Assembly (NCBI GenBank): GCA_002049455.2
Contig: KV919141.1
Location: forward strand, 1-64,000
Origin: Porphyra umbilicalis
Taxonomy: Eukaryota; Rhodophyta; Bangiophyceae; Bangiales; Bangiaceae
Length of the DNA: 64,000 nt
Direction of reading: 5' to 3'
Shown here: in pieces, positions 33,078 to 45,045 of the stretch
How the letters are laid out: every line of letters begins with the position of its first letter
Position numbering within the stretch: the first letter of the stretch is position 1
Program-made: the position numbers and the translations under genes
Notes under the pieces: model-generated
The model's input: the letters and a program-made list of their open reading frames with translations, nothing else
The model's database searches: none
Told to the model about the DNA's origin: nothing

Positions 33078-34738
33078 ACTTTGAAGTCTATCTCATCTTT
33101 TTAGTCCTATGGAAAAACGGCTCTGGTTTCGGCGCATGTACATCAATCGACCCCAAACTTCGTAGACGTATCGAAGCGTGGCCCTCGGGTCCTCAGAAGA
33201 AAAAACGGAGCACGAAGCGCAGCGCATCCCACCCGTTGATGCCCACTTCCGCATTCGTATCGATCAGGGGCATCCGATCCGCCCGATTCTCGACAGCACC
33301 CGATTTATGACTGACCAAATCGGGAGGAACGCAAGGACAGGGAGGCTTCGTTTTCAGCCTCGTGGGCGAGATCTCGTGATGCCGCACGAAGAAGGAGCAA
33401 GGACGGTGACAGCTGACCAAAGAAAGAGAATTTACGGTGAACAAGTATCTGAGAAGCATCAGCAATATCAACTTACTGGCAGCGGCCTCCGACTGACGTG
33501 CACAGCTGGACGCCCACCGGCGTCGGCGGCATGCTGCCCTGGCTGTCGGCGCCGGCTGCCACCGCTCCCGCACGCGCGCCGTCTGAGCGCAGTGCCGCCT
33601 CCGTCCCCTGCCCCCCCCCCCCCCCCACCCGCCCACGCTCGGGCCCTTCTGGTGGTGGGCCGGCGCGGTTGGCCCGTGCGGGCTGTGGGGTCGGCCACGG
33701 GGCGGTGGATGTAGGCGCGGTGGCGGATACGGTTGCGATCGCAGCGCCGCCGCCGGCAGCGGCGGGTGCAGCCGTGGCGCTGACGCCGCTTGCCACGGCG
33801 GGTGCGGCGCACGCGACCACGTCGGCGGTTGGAGCACGCCCGTCGCCGGCGGCATCAGCCGCCGCGCTGAAGTGCAGTGCGGCGCTCGTCGCCGCCGGCG
33901 TGACGCTCGTCACCGCCGACGCAAAGCAACTGTAGTTGCGGAGCAGCTGTTCCCCCAACCTCCCCCCCACCCCCCTCCGCCCCCCCCCACATAGCGCTCC
34001 TTGGCGGCGCCGTTGCTTTTCTGGAGCGAATAGTCCGCTTCGGCCACCGGTGCAGTGGCACACACACGCTGCCCCACGACGGCGACCGCGGGAGGCACGA
34101 CAGTGATGGCGGGGGAAGGGTGGGGGTTAGGTGTGCGATGGCGCTTGAGCCACTCAGAGAGGCTTTCGAGGGCATTTCTGGATTTAATTGGGGAGTGCCC
34201 ATGCACAGGCGCTTATTGGCTACTGACGAAGCGCGAGACTCGATGGACTGCTGGATCTCGTGAGATCAAATCTCAAAAGTCGCGCAAGAGATCACACTTC
34301 TGGATAAGCGAACTTTTAAGTAGCCTCCCAATGTCAGGGGATCGCTCCAACAAAATTCTTACGCTTCTTCTTGACATACTCTTTACGGACGTCTACCTTC
34401 GGCCAGTGGGGTTGGAGCGCTGCGCAGAATAGTGCACTCGAATGCACGAGGTATGTGAACATGGGACAAATGCGAGAAACGGTGCTGTGACCTCGTGCGG
34501 CTCGCCCAGTGTGCCGGAAGACCTGAAAACGATGCGTCTGAGCCGTATCTTTTCGACATAGGTGTGCCGTTGAAGGGCTTCCTACAGAAGAATGCGTACC
34601 ATTTCTTGCAGTAAAAAGGTTTGGGGGGTCTCTATCCCTTGTGTGAAGACTGCTTGTCATTTGCGGTCGTAGCGGCGGAGTTCTGGTCTCTCCAAAAAAA
34701 GTGCGGTTCTCAGAGGACCAATAGAGTGAGACAGACTT
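33078..34738 (-). repeat. Foldback arm 2
   Basis: Inverted copy of arm 1 without the C insertion, showing the empty site GGGCCACGCTTCGATACG. Open frames of the same length (e.g. 220, 178, 145 and 114 codons) appear in both arms in opposite orientation. Differences are few and mostly in G/C run lengths. That near-identity implies recent origin or gene conversion between arms. Confidence 0.85.
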
Positions 34739-34740
34739 GA

Positions 34741-35697
34741 GAGCAAAGCCAGCAATGTCGAGACTATATTGTTAAATTCTCAATTGGGCATGCGACGTGG
34801 CGCCCTCCCAGAGGTCGCCTAACGGCGAGGCCTGAAATGGACGATATACGCAATAGACTTACTCATGAGTAGGCTACTTTCTCGCCGATAGTCACGTTCA
34901 TCGGTGGGTCGTTCGTGGTCTATTCCATTGGACTAAATCTCAGTGGAATCAGAGAGGCGCCAGCACCGCGAGATCCCCGCGATCCGCCCGAGATTTCTGT
35001 ACTCAGGCTGGAAGAAGGTGGCGATCGTCTGCCACGACGCAGACACGAAGCACATACACGACGCGAAGTGGCCGATCGTGCCGATATAGGACAATCATCT
35101 GACACATGGCAGCATCCCAGGCTGCCACCGTGCCAGTTTTGACAGCCTCGGCTCACTTGACGTACACGCTACGGCAGCGTGGGAGGCTCAGAAGGTTCGC
35201 ACAAGACCCAAGGGCCCACGAAGTGGCCGCAAGCGACTCGTGTGTGTCGCCTTGATACGTCACGGCGTCTCAGGTCGATTGCGTCTACGTCCGTCGAGGC
35301 AGGAAGTGTCGACTCTTGGGTCACCTGTCGTTCCCAGCCTTTGAGTGAAGCGGCGATCGTTTTGCGGTCGTCGTTTGGCGTGGTCGTTTGTCAACAGACA
35401 CGTTTTATGTTGCAACGATTTGGTGTCCAGCCAATGAGTGAGCCCGTAGCATAGTCCGAGTGTCCTGAATAGGGTGCGCGTGCCGTATTTCGGCTTCGAA
35501 TAGGCCATGCGCGACCTATTGTGACACTCGGACTATCGAACCGAGTTGGACTTATCTAAATTCGAGGAGGTCGTTCGACATTCAATAGGCCACGTTCACA
35601 TTGACACACAGCTGTTCGTGGCCTATTAAGCGAATTTTGACACGTTTCACCAATAACTGAGACACGTTGTGATAGACCGACATTGCTGGCTTTGCTC
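34741..35697. mobile_element. Small TIR element (B), 957 bp, Harbinger-like target site
   Basis: The ends are inverted copies of GAGCAAAGCCAGCAATGTCG. The right flank is TTA (35698-35700) and the left flank TGA (34738-34740), consistent with a TTA duplication with one change. The inferred TTA target spans the last base of the foldback and its TA duplication, so B came later. The interior has smaller palindromes built on AATAGGCCACG / CGTGGCCTATT near 35600-35630. No protein-coding capacity. Confidence 0.75.
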
Positions 35698-36118
35698 TTA
35701 GGCATGGTGCGCTCAGAGCATTGTTAACAATGAGATGCTATCGCCATATTCACGCCACGTTGCACAACGTGTCCCAGTAAGCCCCTGAAGTCCGACGTAA
35801 CACCACTTTTTAGACAAAGAAGCCCTTTTTTTGTTCGGGCCATGGAAATCGAACTACCTACTTGATTCTGGCTGCCGCTGCCCCAGAATAGCTGTGCGGC
35901 TATCGCTTTTCTATGTCGAGTCGGAATAGCTTTTGGGATAGCCGAGGCTATCTCACAGGAGCCTCTGATTGGCCCGTGTGATTGATCAACGACTCGTTTC
36001 ACAGCAAATAGTAGCACGTGGCTGCAACGTGTGCGCCACGTCTGCAAGATTGACTGCCAGTGCCTTCTGGGCAGAGATGGTCGCTGTTCCGGAACGTCCA
36101 CATGAGCTGTCGTACATG

Positions 36119-36615
36119 TGTAGCGGTTCTAAGCACCACCACGTTGGTTCGTCGTCCAGCCGAAGTGACCTCTTGATCAGCTCGGTCCGTCGAAGGAACT
36201 GCCCCGGAAATCGACCCACAGCCCAACCTTCCCCCAACGGGAGGAGAGGATCACGGCAAAGCCCAGGGGGGAATCGTAGTCCAAAGCACAGTTGGTTTTA
36301 TCAAACGGCGACGGGGACGGCGTCCCCGCTGTCAATAAACCCCTCCCAAACCGAACGCCGGTGGCCAAAGTAGCCACCCCAAATGCGCCAAACAGATAAA
36401 TCCCTCCAAAGCGAAACGTCCAAACAAGTAGTAGGGGGGCTGGGAAAACCACTTGGGAAAAGCCCCGCCCCCGACCGAATCCAATCTCCCCGAGATCTGG
36501 ACAGGTCATACCCTTGCTGGCCCGGATCGGGATATTTTGGGACGGCCCGCGGGGGTGTGCTGTACACAGCTGAGGGGCCACGCCCCTTCCAACTGTCAGA
36601 CCCCCGACCGCCACA
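36119..36615 (-). repeat. 3' LTR of the chromovirus
   Basis: 497 bp, TG...CA. It matches the other LTR at about 99% by eye. The adjacent purine-rich GAGGGGGC (- strand) fits a polypurine tract. Confidence 0.92.
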
Positions 36616-38300
36616 CAGCCCCCTCGTCGCGTGACGTGGCGTCTCTGCCCGTCCCGCGACGACCCCTGGGGAGGGGGTTCCGGCCCGGCCCCCTGGCCGG
36701 GTGCCGGCCACAACCGCCACCCCCCCCCCCCCCGATCCTCGCCCCAGAGGGGTTGTCGAGGTCAGTCCGCGGACTGGATCGGCCCAACGCCACACCGGCG
36801 TGGCGTGGCGCGCGGCCCGCACCGGTGTCTCGCGGCCCCCACACCCCCCGTGACGCACGTTGGCCCCACCCCTCCCCGTGGGCCCACACGCACACCCCGG
36901 TCTCACCCTTCCCCACACAGGCGACTCCACGACTCCTCCACGCCACCCCACGACATAACCCTTCGCGCTCGTTGCGACGCGGTGTTCGCCGACTCGTTCC
37001 TCCGCCCACCCCACGACATAACCCATTCGCGCTGGTTGCGACGCGGTGCTCGCCGACTCCTTCCTCCTCCCACCCCACGACGTGCCGTCCACCCCCCCTT
37101 CGTGGTGCCCGTCGCTTCTTGCCTCTGTGGGTCCTCGGGGGGTCCCCCCCCCCCCCGACAACAAGGTGTCCGCGTCTGCGTCGTCCTCCGCGATGGCCGA
37201 CAAGAAGAGGAGATGGCGTCCTCCACCGCCGTGGGCCCCCTACCCGTGTTGTCCGACCCGTCCACGTGGGCGCCGGCGTGGGAGCGCGAGGAGGCCCGCA
37301 TGGGCGGAGCGGACACGCTGGCCCGCGCGACGTTCCGGGGCATCGACTCGGTGCGCCCCGCCAACCCGTTCGCCAAGCACAACGCGGCCAGGTCGCACGC
37401 CCTCGTACCGTCCCTCAACGACCGAGCCTCGTCGATCACCGTGGTGCGGCGTAACCGCGAGGTGGGGTACCGTCGTTCTCACGTCGGCTTCATGGACGAC
37501 GCCTCCGGAGACTCGCCGTGGGAGCCGACCTTCGCCTACATCTTGACGTCCCCCCCGTTCATCGGGGCGTCCGACAAGGAAGACACCACGACGGTCCAGT
37601 CGACGACCGCCCGCAACCACCACCGGGGCGGGCTCACAGGTCACCTCGTAGCCCGTCATCGAGCGGAGCACTTAAGTTGTGCCACGGCGACCCGCTCGCG
37701 CGTGAACCTGTCGACTCCCGCGTGGTGCTACGGGGTGGAGGTCCCATACGTCAGCATGGCGGACCTCCCGTGGGTCCCCTCGGACACAACGGACGACCTC
37801 CACGCGGAGGGGCATACCCCGTGGGCCACCCTCCGTATCGAGTGGGCCCGCCTCGAGGCGCCGCTGAACAAGGGGAGGATGAAACACGACGGGAGGGAGG
37901 GGACCACCCCACGTGGTTGTAGTAGCTCAGAGTGTAGAAGGTGTGGTTGCGTTGACGGTGCCGGTCGGCGCGTCAGCGACCAGTAAACCCCGCGTAGGTC
38001 ATTTGCATACCCCTCGCGAGAGCGTCCCTTGTACTCCGAACCGAATCCCGATCCCACCTTGTGATCCGCCTCCTGACAGATCCGCACGGGCCAGCCGGCC
38101 CGATCCGCCCCCTCAGAACACGTCCTCGATGCCCGATCAATTTGGCCCGACGCCACGGCCACGGGGAGGGCCACGATCCCGCCGCGCGACAGTGATGGTC
38201 ACCACCACGGCCACGTGGCTCCGACCGGGACACGTGTGGTAAACGAAAATCGGCCACGATTCGGAACTTGAAAACACACGTGTCCCGCATTGAAATCGAC
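36616..38300. other. 3' region of the chromovirus, with a long antisense frame
   Basis: This lies between the chromodomain and the 3' LTR. Its only sizeable frame is on the opposite strand to gag-pol, from ATG 37213 to the stop at 37986 (257 codons, starting MASSTAVGPLPVLSDPS). Composition is ordinary for a protein, and no family was recognised. Antisense frames in this position are known from some plant LTR elements. Confidence 0.5.
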
Positions 38301-38570
38301 TTAGGCGAGGAAGTCGACGACCGACCCGGCTTCTTCGACTCGTAGGCCCACACGACGCATATACTGGTGCACCTTGCGGAGGTCGAACCGACTGGCCAAC
38401 TCGAGGGTGTCCTCATCCGGGTGGTAGCCCCACCAGCGGGTCCACAGGCGTAGCGTGCCGTCGTCCGCGACTTCGTGGCCCACGAAGGCCTCCCAGACGA
38501 ACTCCTTGCCCGTGTGTTGATGCCCCTCGGGGACCACGATGTCTTGGGGCACCCCGAGGTTCTGCAGGAG
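38301..38570 (-). pseudogene. Chromodomain at the integrase C-terminus (fossil)
   Basis: WEAFVGHEV, RWWGYHPDEDTLE and a final helix match the chromodomain pattern that places the element in the chromovirus branch of Ty3/Gypsy. In relatives this domain guides integration to marked chromatin. Confidence 0.7.
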
Positions 38571-38573
38571 CGT

Positions 38574-41500
38574 CTACGGATCCCCCGGCGGGCCCGGCGC
38601 CGCCGTCACGTGGTCGCTGCTTACCGTCTCAGGGTACCCGCCGATGTCCAGCGAGAACGTGCCTTCCCTGCGGGACAACACCTTGTACGGTCCGGCCGCG
38701 CGGGTCCCGAGCTTATACTTGGTCCGCGCGTGGCCATCGACGAACACCCAGTCCCCCGCGTGGACGTCCTTGTTAACCGGTCGTACGCGGGCGTCGTAGT
38801 TCCTCTTGTACCACCGCTGTGCCAGCGTGAGGGACTTCCGCACCTTGTGGATTAGGTTCCGTAACCGCGCTCGGATGCCCTCGCGGACGGCTCGTGGGCT
38901 GCCGTCCGTCTCCTCGGGTGCCGGGGAGCCGACGAGGCGTTCCACGGAGAGGCTCCGCACACGCTCGGGGGTGACAAACTCGAGGGGCGCCACCCCGGTG
39001 CTCTGCTGCGGTCGGCTATTGTAGGCCAACGTCAGCATCGACACCAACTCGTCCCATCGGTCTTGGTGGTCCTCGACGTACGTCCGCAACTGGCCCACGA
39101 TGGTCCGGTTGTAGCGTTCCACTTGGCCGTTCGTCTGCGGGTGGTACGTCGTGGAGTACCGGTTGGAGATCCCGAGGAGCGAGCAAACCCCTTGGAAGTA
39201 CGTGGAACGGAACTGGGGGCCATTGTCGGACAACACCGTCGCCGGGGGTCCATAGGCCGCCACCCAGTAGTCCAAAAAGGCCGCCGCGATGGATTCCGCG
39301 TCGATCCGCTGAAGGGGGATGGCCCGCGTCATCTTGGAGAAGCGATCCACGATGACCAACAGGTGTTCGTTCCCCGCCTCGGTTCGGGGGAGGGGACCGA
39401 GCAGATCCATACACAGGTCCGTCAGCGGCTCCGTCGGGGGGAATGTCTTGAGGTAGTTCGTCTTCCGTCGCTTGCCGACGCGGTTCCGCGCGCACTGCAC
39501 GCAGTTCGCCACGAAGGCGTAGACGTCCTTCACCATACACTCCCAATAAAACCATCGTCGCATCGACGTGTACATCTTGTTGGCCCCCGGGTGCCCGGCT
39601 TGCGGAGGGTAGTGCTCCCGCATCATCACCCCGTAGCGCATGTGCGTCGGCACGTAGACTTGCGTGGCCCCGTCCAACGGCGCCGTGCGCACCAACAGGC
39701 CGTTCGAGTCCTCGCGGAACCGCGACTTGTCGTTGTTGTCCATCGCCGCGCGGACCTCCTTGCACCGTCCGTCCTCCGCCTGCCCCTCGAGGAGCTCGGC
39801 GAGCGTTAGGGGGCCTAGGAGTCCCCCCTTGGTCTCCGGCGGTAACTGCCACGCGGCCGACGAGTTGGGCAACGCCAGACAAGGTACCGCGTCGGGTATC
39901 GCCCCCTCGTCTCCCGCGGGTGTTGAGATCCGTGACATTGTGTCCGCCGCGTGGTGTGACGCCCCGGGGCGTGTCTGCACCACGTAGTCGAACTCCGCCA
40001 GTCGCAACCGCCACCGCGCCAGCCTCCCGTGAGCCCCGTCCATATGCAACATCCACTTGAGCGCCGCGTGGTCCGTGCGCACCGTGAAGCGGGTCCCCTC
40101 GACGTAGGGGCGGAGAAGGAGGGACGCCCACACAACCGCGAGGCACTCCCGCTCCGTCGTACTGTAGTTTCGCTCCGCCGCGTTGAGGGAGCGGCTCCAA
40201 TAGCCAACGGGCCGCGTGGATTGGTCGGGTTGTTCTTGTAAAAGCACCGCGCCGACCTGCCCCGCACTTGCGTCCGTGTCCAACGTGTAGGTCCCCTGTC
40301 GCCTCGGTAGGGCGAGGATGGGGGCCTCCGTGAGTCGCCTCTTGAGTTCCTCGAATGCCCCCAGGGCCTCGTCGGACAGCGTCCCCCACCGGTCGGGCCT
40401 CTTGGAACTTGTCATGGCGGCCAACGGCCGCGCCACTTGGGCGTAGTCCTTGACGAACCTCCGATACACGTTGCACATCCCGAGGAAGCTACGTAGGTCC
40501 TTCTTGCACCGCGGGGGAGACGCCTCCTTGAGTCCGCGGATGTTCTTGTCTTGTACCTTCAGCTCCCCCCGGCCCACGATATGGCCCAAATACTCCACCT
40601 CCTCTTGGAACAAGTGGCACTTCTTGGCCTTCAGGGAGACACCCGCGCCGCGCAGCGCCGTGAAGACCTCCCGGAGGTGTTCCACGTGTTCCCCCGCCGT
40701 TTGCGAGAAGACGATGATGTCGTCGAGGTACACGAGGCAGCTCTTCCACTTGAGTCCCCCGAGGATCATGTCGATGGCCCGTTGGAAGGTCGCCGGGGCA
40801 TTGGACAGCCCGAAGGGAAGGCGGATGTAGCGGTAGGCCCCCTCGTGGCAAACGAAGGTCGTCTTATCCCGGTCCTCGTCCGCCACGGGGATCTGCCAAT
40901 ACCCCGAGTTGCAGTCGAGCGTCGAAAACACCTTGGCGTCCCCGAGGAAGTCAATACAATCGTCCATTCGTGGCAACGGGTACACATCCCGCACCGTGAC
41001 CTCGTTAAGTCGGCGGTAATCCACGCAGAACCGCACTGTCCCGTCGGGTTTCGGAACCAGAACCACAGGGAAGGCCCACTCGGCGCTTGAGGGCTCGATA
41101 ACCCCGAGGTCCCGATGGCGTTGCACCTCCTTGGCAATGATGTCCCTCGAAGCGTGGCTCGCCCGATAGGGTTGGGCCCGCCGTGGCCGTGCCCCGGGGG
41201 TCACCTCGATCCGGTGCGGGGTGACGTCGACCTTGCCGAGTTGCCCCGCCCACAGCGCCTTGTACTCCTCGAGGAGGTCGTCCACGTCACCACGAAGCGT
41301 GTCGGGGACGCCCTCCCAGTGGACCTCCGGCTTGGGATACGTCTTGTCCGGCGGGTGAGGTGGAGGTTGTCCCTCGTCGATCCTCTCTTCGGCTTGCCGC
41401 CCCGTCTTGAACTCCTCGTTGGGCTTGTCACGGGGGTCCGCCCCCATCGTTAGGACCGCCCCCGGTTCCTCCTCCTCGACGACGTGCAGCGGTCCATTGT

Positions 41501-42482
41501 AGGCCGTCGCGGTTCCGATGACATACCCCTTCGTTAGGTGCACCGGCACGTCCCCGAGGTTCGTCAGGTAGAGGGACCGCGGGGTGTTGGGGGAGAACTC
41601 CGCGACCGCGTTGTGCAACAATACCTTCCGTCGGCTCATTTTGACGGGGCGTTCCCGTACCAGGTGGACCCCCTTGACGTTGCAGCACACTTGGACCGCC
41701 TGGATGCACCGCGGGCCGACGGTTACCCCTTGCCGAAGCCGGATAGCCCCAGCTTGGGCCTTCGGCTTGTTTCCTCGGCGAGGGGGCGCGGGCCGCGTGT
41801 TCCCCGTCCAGCTCCGCGTTGCCACCGTGGACGTGCCGTCGTCCCACTTGATCGTCTGCGTCTTGGGGGAGATGGTGTCCACGTAGTTGCGCTGGAAGTC
41901 CCACCCGAGGATGAGCGGTACCGACAATGACTTGACCACGAGGAACTCATACTCCATAGCGGCACCCCCGACGTAGATCGTCAGCGACACCTCCGCGTTC
42001 ACCTTGAGCAGCTGCCCCGAGGCGTCACTCACTTGCGTCCGGGGCGGCGCCCGCGATGCATACTCGGTCCACCCGTCGGGCAACATATCCGCGCGGATCA
42101 CGCTTGGCCCAGCGCCAGTGTCGACCACCGCCCTCGTGGGGACGGGGGTCTGCCACGGCGCCAACTGGTACGACGCGCTAATCTCAAAATTCTCTTTCCG
42201 TAGTAGCAACAGCGTCCCCTTGAACCGCGGGCGATATCGCCCGCGACGGCAGGGGCAGCGGGCCGGGACAGGCCACGTCGCGGTAACCCCAGGGGAGGCA
42301 AACGTGACGTGGCGGGGGGCAACCGGGGAGTTGGGGCGGACAGGGGGGATGGTGGGGGATGGCGATGCCACCCCCCCTAGGCGTTTCCCGCCCCGCGGCG
42401 CCCCTTGGCCGGGGCTGCTACGGGCGGGGCGTCCCCCCCTTCCTTCCTCGTTGACTCCACACCGCCCAACAGGTCGTCCCAC
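38574..42482 (-). pseudogene. Chromovirus pol (protease-RT-RNase H-integrase), fossil
   Basis: One long frame. Parts in order: protease (VDTGAGPSVIR), reverse transcriptase (VDYRRLNEVT, YLDDIIVFSQ), RNase H (LDTDASAGQVGAVL), and the integrase zinc region (H---H, CVQCARNR) with its catalytic core (MDLLGPLP, LSDNGPQFRS, YHPQTNGQVERYN). It belongs to the fossil element as a whole. Confidence 0.92.
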
Positions 42483-43740
42483 ACCAGGGCCACGACGGAG
42501 GTGCGATCCGAGGGGGGCCCGCCCCCGCGTTCCTCTGTCGAAGGAAGGTGCTCCGCGCGGCCTTCACGAGGTCCCGCTGTTTGTCCGTCAGAATCTTGCA
42601 ATCAGGGACTCGGTGGCCACGCGTCCAACACATGTAGCACAGCGGGGGACCCGTCGGGGCCTCCCGTCGAACATAGGGCGCTCCCCCAGCCGTGCGGAAC
42701 CCCGGGGTACCCGACGGCAGCACCGCGACCGTGTCGTACGTCGCCGTGTCATCCTCCTCCCACGAGGAGTGGAGTTGGTTGACCGAGAGGCCTCGGGGAC
42801 CCGTCGACGTCTGTCCCTTCCGCGACGATCCCCCGGGTGACCCCCGGCTGGCCAACGCCATGACGTCCTTGGCGGCCCGATATTTCCCCGCCACGTAGGT
42901 CGACAACTGCTGGTAGCTTCGTTGCGCCGAGTTGTACACGAAGGCATCCGTCCGTAGATACTCCGGTAGGCCTTAGATCAGCTGCTGTTTCATCGTCCCC
43001 TCGGAGTGGATGTTGCCGCAAAGCTCAGCGAGGCTCCGTAGACGTGCCGCGAAGGCATCCACCCCCTCGTTGTCCACGAGCGCCGCCCGGCTAAACTTGT
43101 CCTGCGCCAGCCCCAAAGCGTGCGGCTCCGCGTAGGTCGACAACAGCCAATTGACCGCCGCGGGAAAAGATCCAAGCGAGCCCCGTCAGCCCGCGATATC
43201 CGACCCCGGTAGGTTCCGAGTGAACCGCGTCTCAGCGTCGCCCGCGAGGAAGTTGGGAATTAGGTACAAACCCATCCCCTCGGACACGTCGTTGTCATCG
43301 CAGGCCTTGACGAACTTTCGGAGCCACGAGAAGACCTTGAGGGGTTCCTTCCCGTCGAACATCGGGGTCCCCCCGAAGGAGAACTTCATATTCTTGGCCG
43401 TCCGTCCCATCTTGCGGGCCTGCGATGCCCCGTAGGTCGAGTGACGGTTCCGTAGGCGGTACGATCGGTAGTCCAGGACGCCCGCGAAGCGATTGTCCGG
43501 GCACTCGAGGACCGCCAACTTGCCGGACCCCACCTTGCGCCCCACGTGGTGGTCGTCGTTGTCGGTTGTCGCCGGCGACGGCGAGGAAGATGAAGACGAC
43601 GATGACGACGAGGGACTACGGTGACGCCGTGACTTCCCTTTGCTGCGGCTCTTCCGCGTGTCCACTGGAGAACCTCGGCGGGGGGCATCTTGAGCAGAGC
43701 CCGCGGGGCTCGCCGCGATGACCCGAGAAACGTCGGCCAA
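42418..43740 (-). pseudogene. Chromovirus gag region, fossil and broken
   Basis: It contains a capsid-like segment (MFDGKEPLKVFSWLRKFV) and a CCHC zinc knuckle (CYMCWTRGHRVPDC). It lies upstream of pol in the element's orientation and is broken. Confidence 0.75.
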
Positions 43741-44194
43741 TAACGACTCGCGGAACGTCGACAGCGCCGGTCCAGATCGGCCATCGCTAAAGGCGTCGCC
43801 GGATCACGATCTTGATCCACCAATCCCGTCCGTTCGTCGAGACGTCGAGGGAGGAAGGCACCGGCCCCCGGTGGGACACGACGAACCGTTTCGCCCACGA
43901 GGTCCGCCAATGGCCGAGGCGGAGTGAAGGGAATCCCTGATCCGGCCGCGGATCCCCCTGTTGCAGCGACCGCTGGGGTCACCGCGGATGTACCCGCCGG
44001 CATACCGCTAGCGATCGCGTTCGACTTGGGGATGTCGGACGGCGACGCCATCGTAGTGGCCGGGCGGTAATCGACGACAGACCGACGCGGAGATCCACGT
44101 CGCCTTGAACTCACAAACCAACAGACGATCGGGGAACCGGCTACCCAGTACGGGCGTGGCAACGGCCGGAATCCCCTGCTGCTCCACCAGAAAT

Positions 44195-44691
44195 TGTAGC
44201 GGTTCTAAGCACCACCACGTTGGTTCGTCGTCCAGCCGAAGTGACCTCTTGATCAGCTCGGTCCGTCGAAGGAACTGCCCCGGAAATCGACCCACAGCCC
44301 AGCCTTCCCCCAACGGGAGGAGAGGATCACGGCAAAGCCCAGGGGGGAATCGTAGTCCAAAGCACAGTTGGTTTTATCAAACGGCGACGGGGACGGCGTC
44401 CCCGCTGTCAATAAACCCCTCCCAAACCGAACGCCGGTGGCCAAAGTAGCCACCCCAAATGCGCCAAACAGATAAATCCCTCCAAAGCGAAAAGTTCAAA
44501 CAAGTAGTAGGGGGGCTGGGAAAACCACTTGGGAAAAGCCCCGCCCCCGACCGAATCCAATCTCCCCGAGATCTGGACAGGTCATTCCCTTGCTGGCCCG
44601 GATCGGGATATTTTGGGACGGCCCGCGGGGGTGTGCTGTACACAGCTGAGGGGCCACGCCCCTTCCAACTGTGAGACCCCCGACCGCCACA
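44195..44691 (-). repeat. 5' LTR of the chromovirus
   Basis: 497 bp. The internal side begins, five bases in, with TGGTGGAGCAGCAGGGGA (- strand, 44172-44189). This is complementary to a tRNA-like 3' end ending CCA and so is a good primer-binding site. The tRNA identity was not determined. Confidence 0.92.
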
Positions 44692-45045
44692 ACATGGCTA
44701 CGGTCCTACAGCCACGCCCTTCTAGGCGTGGACGTCTTCAAACGCTGCACGTTTTGACCTGTTTCTTTGTCCGTCTGCCGACGAGCGTTCTCTGCGCCTT
44801 CGTTGTGGTTGATACGGCTGCTCACCACAGTTGTCAACTGCCGCTGCTGTGAATCAAGTCCTGGCGGAAAATATCGTCGTGATCGGGCCCAGAAATGACA
44901 TGGTGTAAGGGATCCTGCAGGTACTTAGGCTCATGACAGCAAAGCAGCCAACCGCTGACGTACATGTGGCTGTCTAAGGACACGGACTTGGTTCTAGAAT
45001 GGAATAGCCGATAGAGATAGCCTGAGTTGTTGACAACGCTCTCAG

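Larger units (their letters stand above)
25340..34738. mobile_element. Foldback (giant palindrome) DNA element with TA target duplication
   Basis: Two near-identical inverted arms (about 1.65 kb each after removing inserts) start AAGTCTGTCTCACTCTATTA at both outer ends. The inner ends carry a related motif, AAGTCTATCTCATC. The outer flanks are TA on both sides (25338-25339, and the last two bases of 35698-35700 after removing element B). The empty site is GCTGCC-TA-GGCATGG inside the hAT gene. Before later insertions it was a ~3.4-kb palindrome with a short spacer. A TA duplication suggests a Tc1/mariner-type mobiliser, but no transposase is encoded. A Harbinger element, a C element and element B were inserted later. 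Confidence 0.8.
36119..44691 (-). mobile_element. Ty3/Gypsy chromovirus fossil, 8.6 kb, with LTRs and ACATG duplication
   Basis: The element is transcribed leftward. Two 497-bp LTRs (TG...CA) are flanked by ACATG on both sides (36114-36118 and 44692-44696). The order is LTR, primer-binding site, gag, pol (protease, reverse transcriptase, RNase H, integrase), chromodomain, a ~1.7-kb 3' region and LTR. The LTRs differ at about five positions, so the insertion is young. The element looks broken, with roughly four breaks overall, although pol still reads as one long frame. A long open frame lies antisense in the 3' region. Confidence 0.92.
35717..45040. mobile_element. TIR element (D) inserted in hAT, itself carrying the chromovirus
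   Basis: The left end is AGCATTGTTAAC. The reverse complement of the right end is AGCGTTGTCAAC, and similarity continues for about 25 bases. CTCAG is duplicated on both sides (35712-35716 and 45041-45045). Without the retroelement and its duplicated target it is about 746 bp. Sub-terminal GGCTATC / GATAGCC motifs are present. The superfamily is not clear from a 5-bp duplication. No transposase is seen. Confidence 0.65.

Noticed and set aside
44170-44194. A tRNA gene, because the strand reads like a tRNA 3' end ending CCA
   Set aside because: Only ~20 bases match, and they sit five bases inside an LTR, which is where a primer-binding site belongs.
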